DNA of 64,000 bases from Anastatus disparis (lineage: Eukaryota > Arthropoda > Insecta > Hymenoptera > Eupelmidae). Position numbers and translations under genes: made by a program. Of this stretch, positions 12,376 to 23,799 are shown one piece after another (positions within the stretch are counted from its first letter, which is position 1; each line of letters begins with the position of its first letter). Under the pieces are notes generated by a model. It worked only from the letters and a program-made list of their open reading frames with translations. It did no database searches and had not been told where the DNA came from. Location: contig JAFFSR010000281.1 of the NCBI GenBank assembly GCA_017163975.1, positions 2,196,122 to 2,260,121 on the forward strand, read 5' to 3'.

Positions 12376-13047
12376 CGATTCTTATATTAATTTATATTTT
12401 CTTCTTTTTATATATGACAGGTTACAGGTTTAAGATACACTTTTAGGATGCATATTAGAAATGTACAATTATATGAGTAATAGAAGAATTATATAATTAT
12501 GAAAAATTTTCAAATTTTTAATAATTTAACAAATTAATGTCAAAGTGAATATGAATGGTTTTTATGGATACCGTAAAACCTTGGAAATATCATAATAGAA
12601 TATATTTGAAAGTAAAAAAAAAATATTGACAAGGATATCGTATTCCTATAAAAGATTACCGAATAAATATAATAACACTAAGCCTAACAGTAATACTTAA
12701 CGGAGTATAAAGACAACTAATTACAAATGACTTATAAACTTTAGTCTTTATAAGGCGAAGTTTTCTACCAATTTAAACTATTTATTACAATTCAAACCAT
12801 CATTAATTTAAAATATTTATAAGTATCCTTTTGAGATCTCTATTGAATTTTAAAATCAGGATTATTATTCTCTAATCCCAATTTTAATCCTATTATTTAA
12901 TCCTAGAAACAGAATCTATATTCAATAAATAAAACGGTATAATAAGATAATTACCAACCCCTCCCAGTATTTTCGAACTGATAATCCACATTTTTTTCTA
13001 CCACGACGTATTTAAGGATCTGATTTCATTAAATGCGTACATATAAC
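12376..13047. other. AT-rich upstream region of the helix-turn-helix gene
   Basis: No gene or strong repeat was seen. Confidence 0.5.
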
Positions 13048-13058
13048 TTTCAGACAGT
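13048..13058 (+). promoter_or_regulatory. Conserved CTTTCAGACAG motif, Inr-like
   Basis: The 11-bp motif lies 74 bp upstream of the ATG at 13122. The identical 11-mer lies about 65-75 bp upstream of the ATG of the paralogue, on the minus strand at 34670-34680. The TCAGA core resembles the arthropod initiator, so both may mark transcription starts. That role is inference from position and conservation. Confidence 0.4.
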
Positions 13059-13121
13059 GCCTGTCTTGCAATACAGATTGAGCCAAATTTTTACTTGTTT
13101 TCAAATTATTATCTTCTAAAA

Positions 13122-14154
13122 ATGAAGGTTTCAACTCGTAAAAACTTAAAGAAAGAAGCAAGCAAAAGAACACATAATTATTCATTAGAAGAAAAAGCGC
13201 AAGCTATAATTATGTACCAAGAGCTAAAAATTATGGCTAAAGTGTCTAAAGTTTCCAAAATAAGTAAATCCACCCTGAAACGCTGGAAAAAGGATAGTAA
13301 AGAAATTCTGAAAAAAGCGAGAGAACAAGGAATATTTGAAAAAGTAGAACTGAACGTTTTTAAAATACTTTTATCTAAACCAGAATTACGTGAGTTAATT
13401 TCTATTTTTCGATTAATATAAAATTAAATAATCTCTTATGTATCATAGATATGCTTATAATAATAATAAGAAAAGATTTAGAGAAGCTAATATTTATGTT
13501 TCGGAATAGATTTGATTTTTCTAAATGCTTTAAAATAAGAGCAATTACTTAATTTTAGATACTAATTTTTATATATGTTTTATAAGAAAAATTTAACTAT
13601 TTCTATGACAAATAAATATAAATAAACATTTTTTTGTATTTCAGGAAATTCATCAAATAGGCAAATATCTAGAAGTTCACCAGAAATGGAACATTTTCAC
13701 GAGAGAATTGTTTTACCATCTATTCCGGCGATGTGTATTCCAGAGGAAAATCTTACAAATTCAGAGACAGCACAAGAAATATATATAAAAAAAGAGCCAA
13801 CTACAGCACCAGAGGAAACATTTGCTGAAACTCATAATACGATACCTTCTTCAGAAAAAATGACTAATACACATCCACAACCTACACAAGAGGAATGCAT
13901 AAAAAGAGCCAACTCGAGAACCCGTGAGGTTTGTCCGATCGTACAACGCTATAGTTTCAGCAGAAAAGAGAGAATTGCAATTTCACGGGGAACGTTTTTA
14001 CGACTTCTGCAAAACAGTTCTGCCATCAGAAACGTTAGATAAATTAAATCATATAATTAACAAAATCCTTTCACTTCCAATAACAAATAATGGAATCACA
14101 GGACCGGAATGTGAATTAAAAATTAAGGAAGAAATAATAGATTATGAAGAATAG
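13122..14154 (+). CDS. psq-like helix-turn-helix protein, paralogue 1 (frameshifted)
   Basis: Two exons, 13122-13389 and 13645-14154, joined by a 255-bp intron with donor GTGAGT and acceptor TTTCAG, phase 1. The start MKVSTRK is chosen because it aligns with the MEVPSYK start of the paralogue at 34605. Residues ~25-70 form a psq/CENP-B-like helix-turn-helix (YSLEEKAQAI...STLKRWKK) that is 24/47 identical to the paralogue, so DNA binding is likely. The middle is acidic and Ser/Thr/Pro-rich with an IKKEP motif that fits the SUMO consensus. The conserved C-terminal module starts at GERFYDFCKTVLPSETL and ends near LKIKEEIIDYEE. That module is in a different frame from the exon's first part. The shift maps to the A run near 13899-13905, where a second IKKEPT-like coding pattern is broken. 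Either this is a young pseudogene or the assembly has a homopolymer error. The exact function is unknown, and nuclear action is inferred. Confidence 0.65.
13899..13906 (+). other. Apparent frameshift in an A run, exon 2 of paralogue 1
   Basis: Upstream of this point the open frame matches the acidic linker. Downstream, the frame homologous to the paralogue C-terminus is open, and it has a stop at 13900-13902. The site is a run of five A's in a context where an earlier, similar IKKEPT coding stretch (about 13787-13800) has seven A's after the T. This is consistent with loss of two bases or gain of one. Confidence 0.6.
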
Positions 14155-15250
14155 TAATGTTAAATTAGTTATCTTTTATAAATTCAATTACTCAAAATGT
14201 AAATAATAATTTAACTTCTTTATATATAAATTTAAAAAACTGTGAATATTAGATGATGAATTAAATGTGTATTATATAATTTTATATTATAGATAGAAAA
14301 AATTTTTTTTTGTATAAATAAAACTTTTTGAAAATTAAAAATTATGAGATTAATATTTTTTAATTATCTTACCTGTTCAATCATGTACATAGTAAAAATT
14401 GCGTATTTTGTGTAAATCGATACGAAATACACAAATAGCGTGTAAATAAATTACAAATATTATGTGTAATTAAAACGCACAATTTATGTCTTGATTTACA
14501 CACATTTTATGTAAAATGTGTGTAATTTGACGTAAATATATAATGAACTAAACTGCATAAGATTTACAAAAACTTATGTAAAATTAGCGTATTCTTTAAC
14601 ACGGTTTATAAATAGAATACAAGAAATATTTGTGAATCTTATTTTTCTCGTTAAATTTTAAATAGACATTGTGTGTTTAAAATTTACCCGATTTTCAACT
14701 GTTAATACGCGGAGAGAATTTATCTATAAAAATTATTAATCGGTAAACGTCGCTACAAACGTGTGACACCGTATAATTTTAAGTTATTCTATTGGCATGC
14801 TTTAAATATTATTGAATACACGGACAAAATAAAAAATTTATTCTGTAAATTTGTGAGATTTCATTATAATAATTAAGAAGCAACGTTGCTATGATTTTTA
14901 TGCAGAATCTCATACATAGTATTATTATTTTCCTTCGTTAACTGCGATATGATTAATTTTAGATGATATTTTTCAAAACAATAGTATTATATCTGCTCAA
15001 CAATATTCCATTACATGTTATTTTTGTATTTTCGTTGAAAAGAAAATTATTACACGAAGAACCTTTTTGTGTTGAAAATATAGTATTTAAAATTTGAATC
15101 TCAAAACATAATAAATGATAAAAGTTCACTTTTCAATGATTTATTTGTAGACTTATTATGCTAACGATTTCTCGCTAAATTCATAACGAATAATTTACAA
15201 AAAACATTAAGACATCACGTAAGTTAGCCTCTCATTTTTAAGGAGAAAAG
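14155..15250. other. 3' flank and AT-rich intergenic DNA
   Basis: An AATAAA polyadenylation-type signal lies near 14316, about 160 bp past the stop codon. Around 14496-14525 a TTACACACATTTTA stem is repeated inverted with almost no loop, inside a zone of repeated TGTGTAAAT-like words. No gene was seen. Confidence 0.45.
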
Positions 15251-15990
15251 TTTTTGAAGTGAAACTTCTTTACCGACTGTATACACTTCCCTTAAGAGAC
15301 ATGTAAAAAAAATTATACAGGAGTGAATTGTTTTCATGACGGTACATGCAACGGAACTAATGAAACGGAAGTATATATATATAGGTGGAGCATCCGCGCC
15401 TCCTATATGCAAATCAAGGTATTAAATACGTATAAAGAAAAATTTGCGGGACTGACTTGATGTCAAACGCACAGATATAGTATGCATACTATATGTACAA
15501 TACAAATATATCTGAATCTGAATAAATAAAGAAAGTAATAACACGCGTTCTCTCTTTTCCTTTCTTTTTCAATAATATTTTATGGTAAACCCCTCTCTTC
15601 CCTACATTGTTTATACGTGCACGCGCAAGCAAACGTTTCTTATTTACATTATCATAAGCCAATCATTTCAAACATTACTCTTGCTACAAATGATAATAGT
15701 TTTAATAATTGTGAAGAAAATTAAACTATTATTGTATTTTTGTAAAATAAATATTATTAACAAAAATTTCATACACTATCTGATTTGAAATTAAAAAAAA
15801 TTAATTCTTTAAATAAACTAAATTATTTTAATTTAGTTTTATTTAATTTTATAATTATTTAATTTTAAAATTATTTTAAAATTGAATGAAACAGTGATAG
15901 AACTTTAATAAACATTTATGAGTTCTATGATTTCGTAAAGAAGTTTCACTTCTGTAGGCCAGTCCCAAAGACTGACACACCAATTTTTTT
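15251..15990. mobile_element. Locus A: region bounded by inverted hairpin ends
   Basis: The left end (15251-15279) has TTTTTGAAGTGAAACTTCTT then TACCGACTG. The right end (15936-15990) has GTAAAGAAGTTTCACTTCTG then TAGGCCAGTCCC and AGACTGACAC. GAAG-TGAAA-CTTC on the left is the reverse complement of GAAG-TTTCA-CTTC on the right. Each end is itself a short hairpin (GAAG/CTTC). Locus B (23291-24215) has the same layout with a different but internally matched 5-nt core. No transposase frame was found inside, so the classification is open. Confidence 0.4.
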
Positions 15991-16708
15991 TGAGTATTTA
16001 CATTTAAAGTTTTTGTAAAAAAATCAAACATAAAAGTTTAATGAAAATTATTTCCAATATACATTACAGACGATTGATTAGTTAGATTTGATAACTCTAA
16101 AATAGCTGCTATAAGCATAACAGTTAAGTGGATTATGAGGTAGGAATTTGCAAATTTTCGCGATAGAGAGTTGTTAATTTCCGTTTGGTTAAGTGGTTTC
16201 CGTCTCTGACAAATGATTCTGGTTTACCGGTTTTGTATATTGATGTGAATTCTATGTTGAGTAGTCCTATGTGATACTCATAAAATCTAATTTCAAATAA
16301 AACTATGCAGCTGTCGACAAAGGGTGATGGTAAATATCAGTATCTGATGTTGCAAAATAATTGTATATTAGGAAATTATTTTTCTTTCCATTATGGAATT
16401 AAGGATTTGTTGATAAAACACAATTTTTAATTCTAATAAAGTGTAAATCTCAACATTTCATGCATCATTTGAAAATAATTTTCCATTTAAAATATTATCA
16501 AAAAAAGATTTTTTAAGAATAATAAATTTTTATACATGTGATTGTACACTTGACGGAAAGATTCTTCGAGTGTTCTTTTTCTTTAATTTGAAAATTAATC
16601 AATTAAATAAGCGAACTAATGGATTCATCCAATAAGATCGCGTGATTTTAAAATCACAGTAAAAGAATACACGAAAAATGTTTTCGATGAGGGTACATAT
16701 TAGTTATA
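15991..16708. other. AT-rich DNA without a visible gene
   Basis: No coding frame or RNA gene was recognised. Confidence 0.5.
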
Positions 16709-17275
16709 TATGTCCTTTGGCCGTATTCAGGTGGAATATGAATCGAGAACAATGTTTGTCGCTTGAGCTGAAATTGCCGAGGGCGCGCGAAGCTCCCGAG
16801 GTAGATTTCTGCTCAAGCGGCAAACATTGTTTGAATTCAGATTCCACCTGAATAAACGACCAAAGAATATAGATGATTTTATGTCCGAAGTAGGTCGTAT
16901 GAGGAACTATAACTTATTAGTTGAAAATATTAATGTTTTTTCCAATAATTTTAAAATTAAATTTTAATTTTATTGATTTTTTCTTTTGTTTCTTAGATTG
17001 ACATTTTGTAATAAGTATAGCTGCTATCGAAGCGCGAGTCATTTTTTTCACTAACCTACGTTCAATATGATTGCTCTTTGACATATTGAACGAAACATAG
17101 TAGGATCGGTGATGCCATATTGATTTCTGAGACATATTGATTGAGACTCAATATGTCTCCGGAGGACATATAAAGCTTGTAAAGAGTCGAGGAGCGCGTC
17201 TGAGACATATGCGATGCCAATACAAATTTAGCATGCTCTTTACATACTGACACGAATACGGCCTACGAGGACATA
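16709..17275. mobile_element. Composite inverted-repeat element, ~567 bp
   Basis: The left end TATGTCCTTTGGCCGTATTC (16709) is matched inverted by GAATACGGCC...GAGGACATA (17254-17275), forming outer terminal inverted repeats. A second, complete inverted repeat sits at 16709-16869, where the arm TTTGGCCGTATTCAGGTGG and the GTTTG(T/C)CGCTTGAGC block return inverted around a GC-rich centre. A further ATGTCC-type end lies near 16880. Around 17129-17159 GAGACATATTGA and TCAATATGTCTC form a perfect 12-bp stem. The likely reading is a MITE nested in, or duplicated beside, a related element. Confidence 0.55.
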
Positions 17276-17852
17276 AAATTTTATATGGGATCCTATAGGA
17301 ACTAGAATACATAAATTAAAAAATCGTATTAATCAGAAAACAGTATTTTCTAAAAATATATAAGCGTATCTGAATGTATCAGAATGGGAGAATTGAATTT
17401 AAATTAACAATATCATGTTTATAAAACAGTATGCTGTTTTAAATTTTCGTATGTCAGGAAGGGCATAAATTATAATTAAAATTTAAATTATTCAAGCATC
17501 ATTAAAAAGTTTTGCATGTGAAAGTAAGCATTTCATATTTTGCTTTTGACATATCTTGTATTTTTAAGTTGATAACATTTGAATTTTAAAACATTATTCT
17601 TATTTATTTAATACTTATTAAAAATTCTAAATTCGGATTTTTTTAGATCAGTAATACAAATTTAAGCTTGAGTTTATATCGCAAAATTAAGATATAAAAT
17701 TTTTTTAAATATATGTATTTATATCTGCATTTAATCCACATTTTGCTTTTTCATAGAAAGCATTGTATCAGTAAAAAAATTTTTTCAATTTTTTCATTAA
17801 TTTGTACATATTTAGACTCAGGGAGTCGAAAAAGGTGGTTTCAGAAAATGTC

Positions 17853-17854
<2 letters not shown>
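17276..17854. other. AT-rich DNA without a visible gene
   Basis: No gene or clear repeat was recognised. Confidence 0.5.

Positions 17855-17923
<69 letters not shown>
17855..17923 (+). repeat. (TG)n microsatellite
   Basis: An almost uninterrupted TG dinucleotide run of about 69 bp. It directly precedes a degenerate tandem array. The Cys/Val-alternating open frames across it are artefacts. Confidence 0.95.
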
Positions 17924-17927
<4 letters not shown>

Positions 17928-17934
17928 ATTCAGT

Positions 17935-18720
17935 ACGCCGATAAGATCTCGAGAACTACTCGATGGATTAATTTCAAATTTTGCATGCAATTTATTTTTT
18001 GTCTAACTGGGGGGGAGCTATTGAAAATTGATCTTCTTAGCTCAGTTTTTTTTTAGAGCCATTTTAAGAATTTTTAAAAAAATTTTGATTTTTCATTTTT
18101 TTGATATTTTACGTAAACTACTCGAAGAATTTTCTTGAAAATTTGTATGAACATTATTTGCGACTGCCAAAAGAAGAAAAACTTTTACCAACTGATTTTC
18201 TTAGCGCACTTTTAATTTTAGAGCATTTTGAAAATTTTGAAAAAAATTTTTTATTTTTCATTTATTTTTTATTTTACGACAACCATTTGATAGATTTGCT
18301 TCTAAATTTGTATGCAAGTTATTCGCTATTATCTAAAGAAAACAAGCTTTGGAACACTTATTTTCTTAGCGTAGTTTTAATTTTAGAGCATTTTGAAAAT
18401 TTTGAATAGAATTTCACTTATTTTACGGTATTTTACGTAAACTACTCGATGAAGTAGCTTAAAATTATGTATAGAAATTATTTACGATTGTCTAAATAAA
18501 ATGAACTTTTGAAAACTGGTTTTCTTAGCGTAGTTGTAACGTTAAAGCGTTTTGAAAATTTTAAAACAATGTTTATTTTTCAATTATTTGGTATTTTTGT
18601 AAACTATTCGATGAAAATGTTCCAAAATTTGTATGCAAGTTATTGGTTATAGTGTTAAGAAGACAAGCTTGGGAAAATTAATTTTATAAACGCATTTTTA
18701 ATTTTAGAGCATCATAAAAT
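17935..18720 (+). repeat. Five-unit degenerate tandem array, ~158-165 bp period
   Basis: The landmark AATTTGTATG or a variant recurs at about 17977, 18140, 18305, 18463 and 18626. Between landmarks the same order is kept: AACTACTCGATG-type word, the landmark, TTATT.GC, CTTTTCTTAGCG-type word, TTTTAATTTTAGAGCATTTTG and a T-rich tail. One frame stays open over about two units (18101-18409), translating to a ~53-residue repeat, but other units have stops. It is a non-coding minisatellite seeded beside a TG microsatellite. Confidence 0.8.
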
Positions 18721-19305
18721 CACATTATGCAAATGGCAAAATTAAGAAAGAGTAAAATTCATATAATTTTCGTAGGTATTAAGACAGCCTTCAATACAGA
18801 GGATAGGGACATTTATATATTAAAATCGTATTTAAAAAAATAAAATCAAATTACTCTAACTCAATGTGCTCTATGAGAAAACATTGCGCCAAAGCACTTG
18901 GCAGCGTTTTTCTAATGTTCCATAGTATTTAGTTCTTTTCATAATATGTCAAATCAATAAACTTATTTAGTCTTATTCACGCCATATCAAAAACTTTTCA
19001 ACAATATCCGAAAATTTGACTTAATTGGTTACAGGTATAATCGGTTCATTAACTAATCCGATATTAAATTTTCAAAAGGCCCTTAAAAATCTGGCCCCAG
19101 TATTAATTTGTAACAAATATCTGAATAATTATTCTTTTAATTTGTACTTTCTTAATTATCGCATTGTACTATTTTTTTAAACAAAATATTTTTAAATTTT
19201 GTTTTGTATAATGACTTGCCTGCACTAAAGTTAATAAAGTCATTTTTGTTAAAATAAAAAATAATTTGAAATTTTTTTGCAGTTTTGGAATGAAAATCAG
19301 ATATC
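18721..19305. other. AT-rich DNA without a visible gene
   Basis: No coding frame, RNA gene or clear repeat was recognised. Confidence 0.5.
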
Positions 19306-19397
19306 AAGCTCGACAAACCTAACTTTAAAATACTATATACATTGAAAGTTTGTATATAACTTTCGATGTATAGTAATTTAGTGGGTTTCTTGAGTTG
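19306..19397. repeat. Imperfect hairpin, ~92 bp
   Basis: The core stem pairs TACTATATACATTGAAAGTT with AACTTTCGATGTATAGTA around a short loop. The flanks pair more loosely (CGACAAACCTAA region against TAGTGGGTTTCTTGAG). It could be a miniature transposon or a pre-miRNA-like transcript, and sequence alone does not decide. Confidence 0.5.
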
Positions 19398-22300
19398 TTC
19401 GCACTCAAGTTTAGTCTTACAAATTTTTTACTGTATAGCGAAAAAAATCGTTTAACGCACCGTTTACTTATAAACTCGGAATGGAAATATTATTAGAAAG
19501 GGAAGATTTTTCAAAATTAATTTGAAATTAATTTAATGATTAAAATTAATTAAAAAATTAGGCTTTTTCAAAGCTTTTAATATATAATTAAATGATTTTT
19601 TTCAATAAAATTTTCTAGTGATCAAATAATTAAAAAAGTCATAATTAATTTTTAATAACTGATAACTAATAATCAAATTAGTAATACTAATTCGTTGAAT
19701 GAATAATAAGTCAACAAACAACATAATTATAAGCATACTCATAAATATTTCAAAATCTATAACATAAAAACTTTAGCTATGCAATTAAAAGTTATTGAAC
19801 TCTCAAATAAAAACTCTTTAAAGATTCTGCATAAGTAACCACAATTTTTTTTCTTCGTACAAAAAATGTACGGTAAAAGAAAATAAAAACAGTTTATTCT
19901 TCTTTCTATTTTTTTTTTTTAGTAAAAACGCGCACGTATTAACTTACATCCAGTTAGCTTGCGAAACTATCGCGAAGTTTTGTTTCGTTAAAAGTTACCG
20001 ACCGAGAATTGCACTGTCGTTTTATCAAGTCTATAGTAACTTTCGAGCTTTACTAAGCTGAATTTATTCTCTTTTCTTTCTTTTCACTCTTCGCATTTAC
20101 TTGCGATCCGTTGCTGGCCCCGACAGAAGAGAAAAAAAAAACTTTACGGTTTTCCTTTGATTTTTCTTGGACTTCGTTTAACGCTCTACCGAACTATGGT
20201 TACGTTTTGCTGCACTACAGTGATAAACAAGTAGAATAGTAATAGCATTAATCAGACGGGTTTTCCTCTCAATGCGTTTATTTGATTATGTCTTTTGCCA
20301 CAAGTTCACTTTAATATTTTGAAATCCACAAATTTTAATTTAAAAGATTTAAAAAAATTGATTTATAATAAATTATTATCAAAATCTATTGAATTTGATT
20401 GTTTTTAGTAAAAGGGTACGATAAACATATGTAAGTTGCATGACCGTTTCATAGACAGTATCATCCACAATCACATTGTCTTTTACGATTTTTTTTCACC
20501 TCTAAAGGGAATCGACACATCGTATTCTTAACGATTCGTACGCTTAAGGCAATAAATAACTCCTTACTTTTTTTATGTCTCGTTTCGTAAAACTGCGCGT
20601 GACTATGAAATCGTTGACTTTATTAGAGGTTGTAACGGGATATTACTTCTCTACTAACTGATTTTTCCGAATGCAAGGTAATCGTAAAAAACAAAAAAGC
20701 AACTGTAGCACTGATCTTTTATGTATGAAGATCAGCTAAAGTGTAATAATAATAGTGTGTAACAATTATAGCCCGTATCAGTCTATTTTGTTCACAAGTA
20801 TACGCGTTCAAACGCATTATACATAAACGCAGACACGGACACGCAAATACATTTAAATATATTTTAAGAATAAAGTTTGGTTCTGAATTTTTTCAACAAA
20901 TCACAAAAAAAAACATCTAAAAGTAATTTACAAATTGTCAAATGAACGTTAATTAAAAAATCATTAATTTGTTAAAACTATGCATAAACCGTTCTACAAT
21001 CGTTTCTTGCATTGTACATTTTTTCAAGAAAATATCTCTGGTTATGTGGAAAAGAGGAAGAGCAAGTTTTCAAGTTAACGGTAGCCGTATCATGGCTCTA
21101 CTGACCATTAATCAGCATCCAAGTTACCGTACCGTTGCACTTTTTGGCCGTATATATGTCGCTGATTCATACGAAGCGTCATGAAAAAAAATTGTAAAAG
21201 GAAAATGATGCACTATTTTATGATTTTTTCTGGCTAAGATATAAAAAAATTTTTTCGTGTGAATTGAAGTTTTGAAATAAAAATTTCATGTTGTAAAATT
21301 TTGTATTTATTTATTTATAAATATTAAGAGATCATATTGATTCCGAATTATTTCTATTTAATTATTAAAAAATTTTAAAATTAAAACTAATTTAGCAATA
21401 TATTCCAATTTTCATTGTTTTAAATTGAAACTATTTACACTTCATATGTGTATAATTAAAAAGCAATTAATAAAATATTTAACCTTTTGTAACTGTTAGA
21501 ATACCGTTTACATTATGAACTTAATATTGCAGAAATTTAAAGTCCTCTATTTTTATTCAATTTTTATGAAATTTATTCATGTTTTTCTCTGAGAAATTTT
21601 TGTTTATATATTTTTCTGTTTATAATAAAAAATTAATAAAAAATCTTTCAATCCCTATTTAACAATTATTAACGGGGAAAATCCTATTAAATAAAAGTTT
21701 TTGTTTTAAAAGTATTTAAGTATTTTCTCATTATATTCATTAATTAACACACGCAAATAGGTCGTTTAATAATAAAGATTTACTCAGTTAAACCTATTGC
21801 AATTCACACACGAATAAGTACTGTATTTGACATGCAAGTGTATTGCACAATGAGAATAATTGTGAGTCGAGTAATTTGCGTTTTGCTTTTGCCTCTGAAT
21901 TCAATGAGTATATGCGTGTATACGAGAGAGAAAGAAAGTACTTTCAGAAACATCTGCTTTCATTTGTCGCTCTAATGAAATATTATTAAATATATAAAGA
22001 TATTAAGATATTTGAATTTTAATTAAATTCTATCGTATACCCAGGCCAAATATGAAATTTGTTTGCCATAGTTTTAAATGGTATGTACGCATAAATATAC
22101 TGTATTAACATCATTTATGTTGAAATGCACTATATTAATATATAAATGTCAAATAATGTTTATATTAACAGCAAACATATTTTTAATAGAAAAATGTATT
22201 TTTCATTTGACAACTTTGAATAATAAGGTGAGATTTAATTTCTAATTTTATTTCTTCCTTTGAACCTCTTTTCCTATTGTTCTTTTATTATGACATTTTA

Positions 22301-23059
22301 ATTAATAAAATTGCGTCGAGATTAGAGAAAAAGAAAGTAATTTATTATGTTATTCAAATATTCTTTTTTCATTTACTGTTTTTAAATAAAAATCAACAAA
22401 TAACGATAAAAACAAAAATATATATGTATGGTTTCCTTACTCACGAATTCTCGTCTTGCAGCACTGTGTAAACATTAAATTTCTATCGGTTACTTTCAGC
22501 AGTTTTGGCAGAGCGTATATACATGTAACCATCAGATCTCATTTTATGATATCGATTGCAACGATAAGGTTTGTAAGAGCGGTTGACCAAGCGTAACTTT
22601 TCAAAGTAGATTCAGCCAGAAAAGGAAGAGAGAGAGAGACCAAACAGATAGAGCCAGTGTAATATAGCTTGAATTTCTCTGATATTCTCCTGCTATCTAC
22701 GTGATAGTGGGATATGTGTGTCTACAGAGTCAATCTAGTTGAGTGCGTTATATACACATGCGTACCTTATACGTGTTCGTGACATGCTTCAAAAACAATC
22801 AGGGACCAATGTTGTGCATGTTTTTCCTGTAAAATTAATTAAGTAAATTTAAAATAACGATAGTATTCAATCAAAGTTTTTTAGTATTTTTTTGTTTTGA
22901 AATTTTATTTTAATTTATGCTATTTCAGCCTTCATTAGCTGTGAAATAAAAATTAGAAAAGCATTTTAAAGTGTAAGAAAGGCACTGTAGTTTTATAGAT
23001 TTTTTATATTTAAAGAAATTGTTTATATGGTTCTTATGAGATTTGAAATATTTGTTATA
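19398..23059. other. Non-coding DNA; GC-richer zone at about 19920-20850
   Basis: Between about 19920 and 20850 CpG and GC content are visibly higher than in the flanks and pyrimidine-rich tracts alternate with GC words, as often seen in conserved non-coding or promoter DNA. An open frame at 20969-21184 has no recognised domain. A short GA-rich tract lies near 22626. No gene is supported. Confidence 0.4.
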
Positions 23060-23275
23060 CGGAGAAAAATTGAATTGTAAAAATTACAAATTCCATAGAA
23101 AAAATGACTATTTTAAATAGTAACCGTGAGATATACTTAAAAATTACTATTTTATATAGTAATAATAGCGATATATATATAGTAAAAATATATATTTTCC
23201 TACATTAATTTTTAGTATATAAATAGTGATTTTTATACAAAATAAAGTAATTTTAAGATAAAATTTTTCTCAGTG
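23060..23275. mobile_element. Degenerate MITE with CACTGAGAAAAATTT-type ends
   Basis: The right end reads AAATTTTTCTCAGTG followed by TA. The left end reads TAC then GGAGAAAAATTGAA, a damaged version of the same terminus. The interior contains repeated ACTATTTTAAATAGTAA-like words that can self-pair. The terminus resembles that of the large foldback at 29423-31145 (CACTGAGAGAAAATT), and both appear flanked by TA, so they may belong to one superfamily. Confidence 0.5.
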
Positions 23276-23290
23276 TAATATCTAAAAAAA

Positions 23291-23741
23291 TTTTTGAAGC
23301 TATGCTTCTTACGCGACGTTACGGCAGGGGCACTAAATGTATAAAAATCGACAGTCCCAAATGTCACCCAGCGTGAATGTACGAATATGGCACAGGGTGC
23401 CATAATTCTATCAACATACAAACACTTGAATTCTTTTTTCTCTTTCTTTCTTTCCCTCTCTCCCATTCCGCTTAAGAATATGCGTGCATATACACAAGTG
23501 GATGTGCGCGTTGAATATACTACGATTGATGCTTGTAGTGTGTGTGTGTGTATGTGTGTATATATACACAGTAAAATTTTGAGGAAAGTATCTATATATA
23601 TTAGAACGTTATAGGTAAACACAAAGCGGGTACTGTTTCTCTTTTTCTAAATATGTTTTCATGTTAACGAGGTTTCCCTATACCCTCTCACTTGCACCTA
23701 CTGATTTCGTATAGGTACTTTCCTCGTAATCTTACTGTATA

Positions 23742-23799
<58 letters not shown>

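Noticed and set aside
17713..18056. Cys/Val-repeat proteins
   Set aside because: Direct translation of the TG microsatellite.
18101..18409. 102-codon frame with an apparent 53-residue repeat
   Set aside because: It arises from the degenerate ~160-bp tandem array. Other units carry stops and frameshifts.
23233..23622. 129-codon minus-strand frame
   Set aside because: It crosses the left end of locus B and a CA/TG-rich tract, has an overlapping frame on the other strand, and shows no domain.
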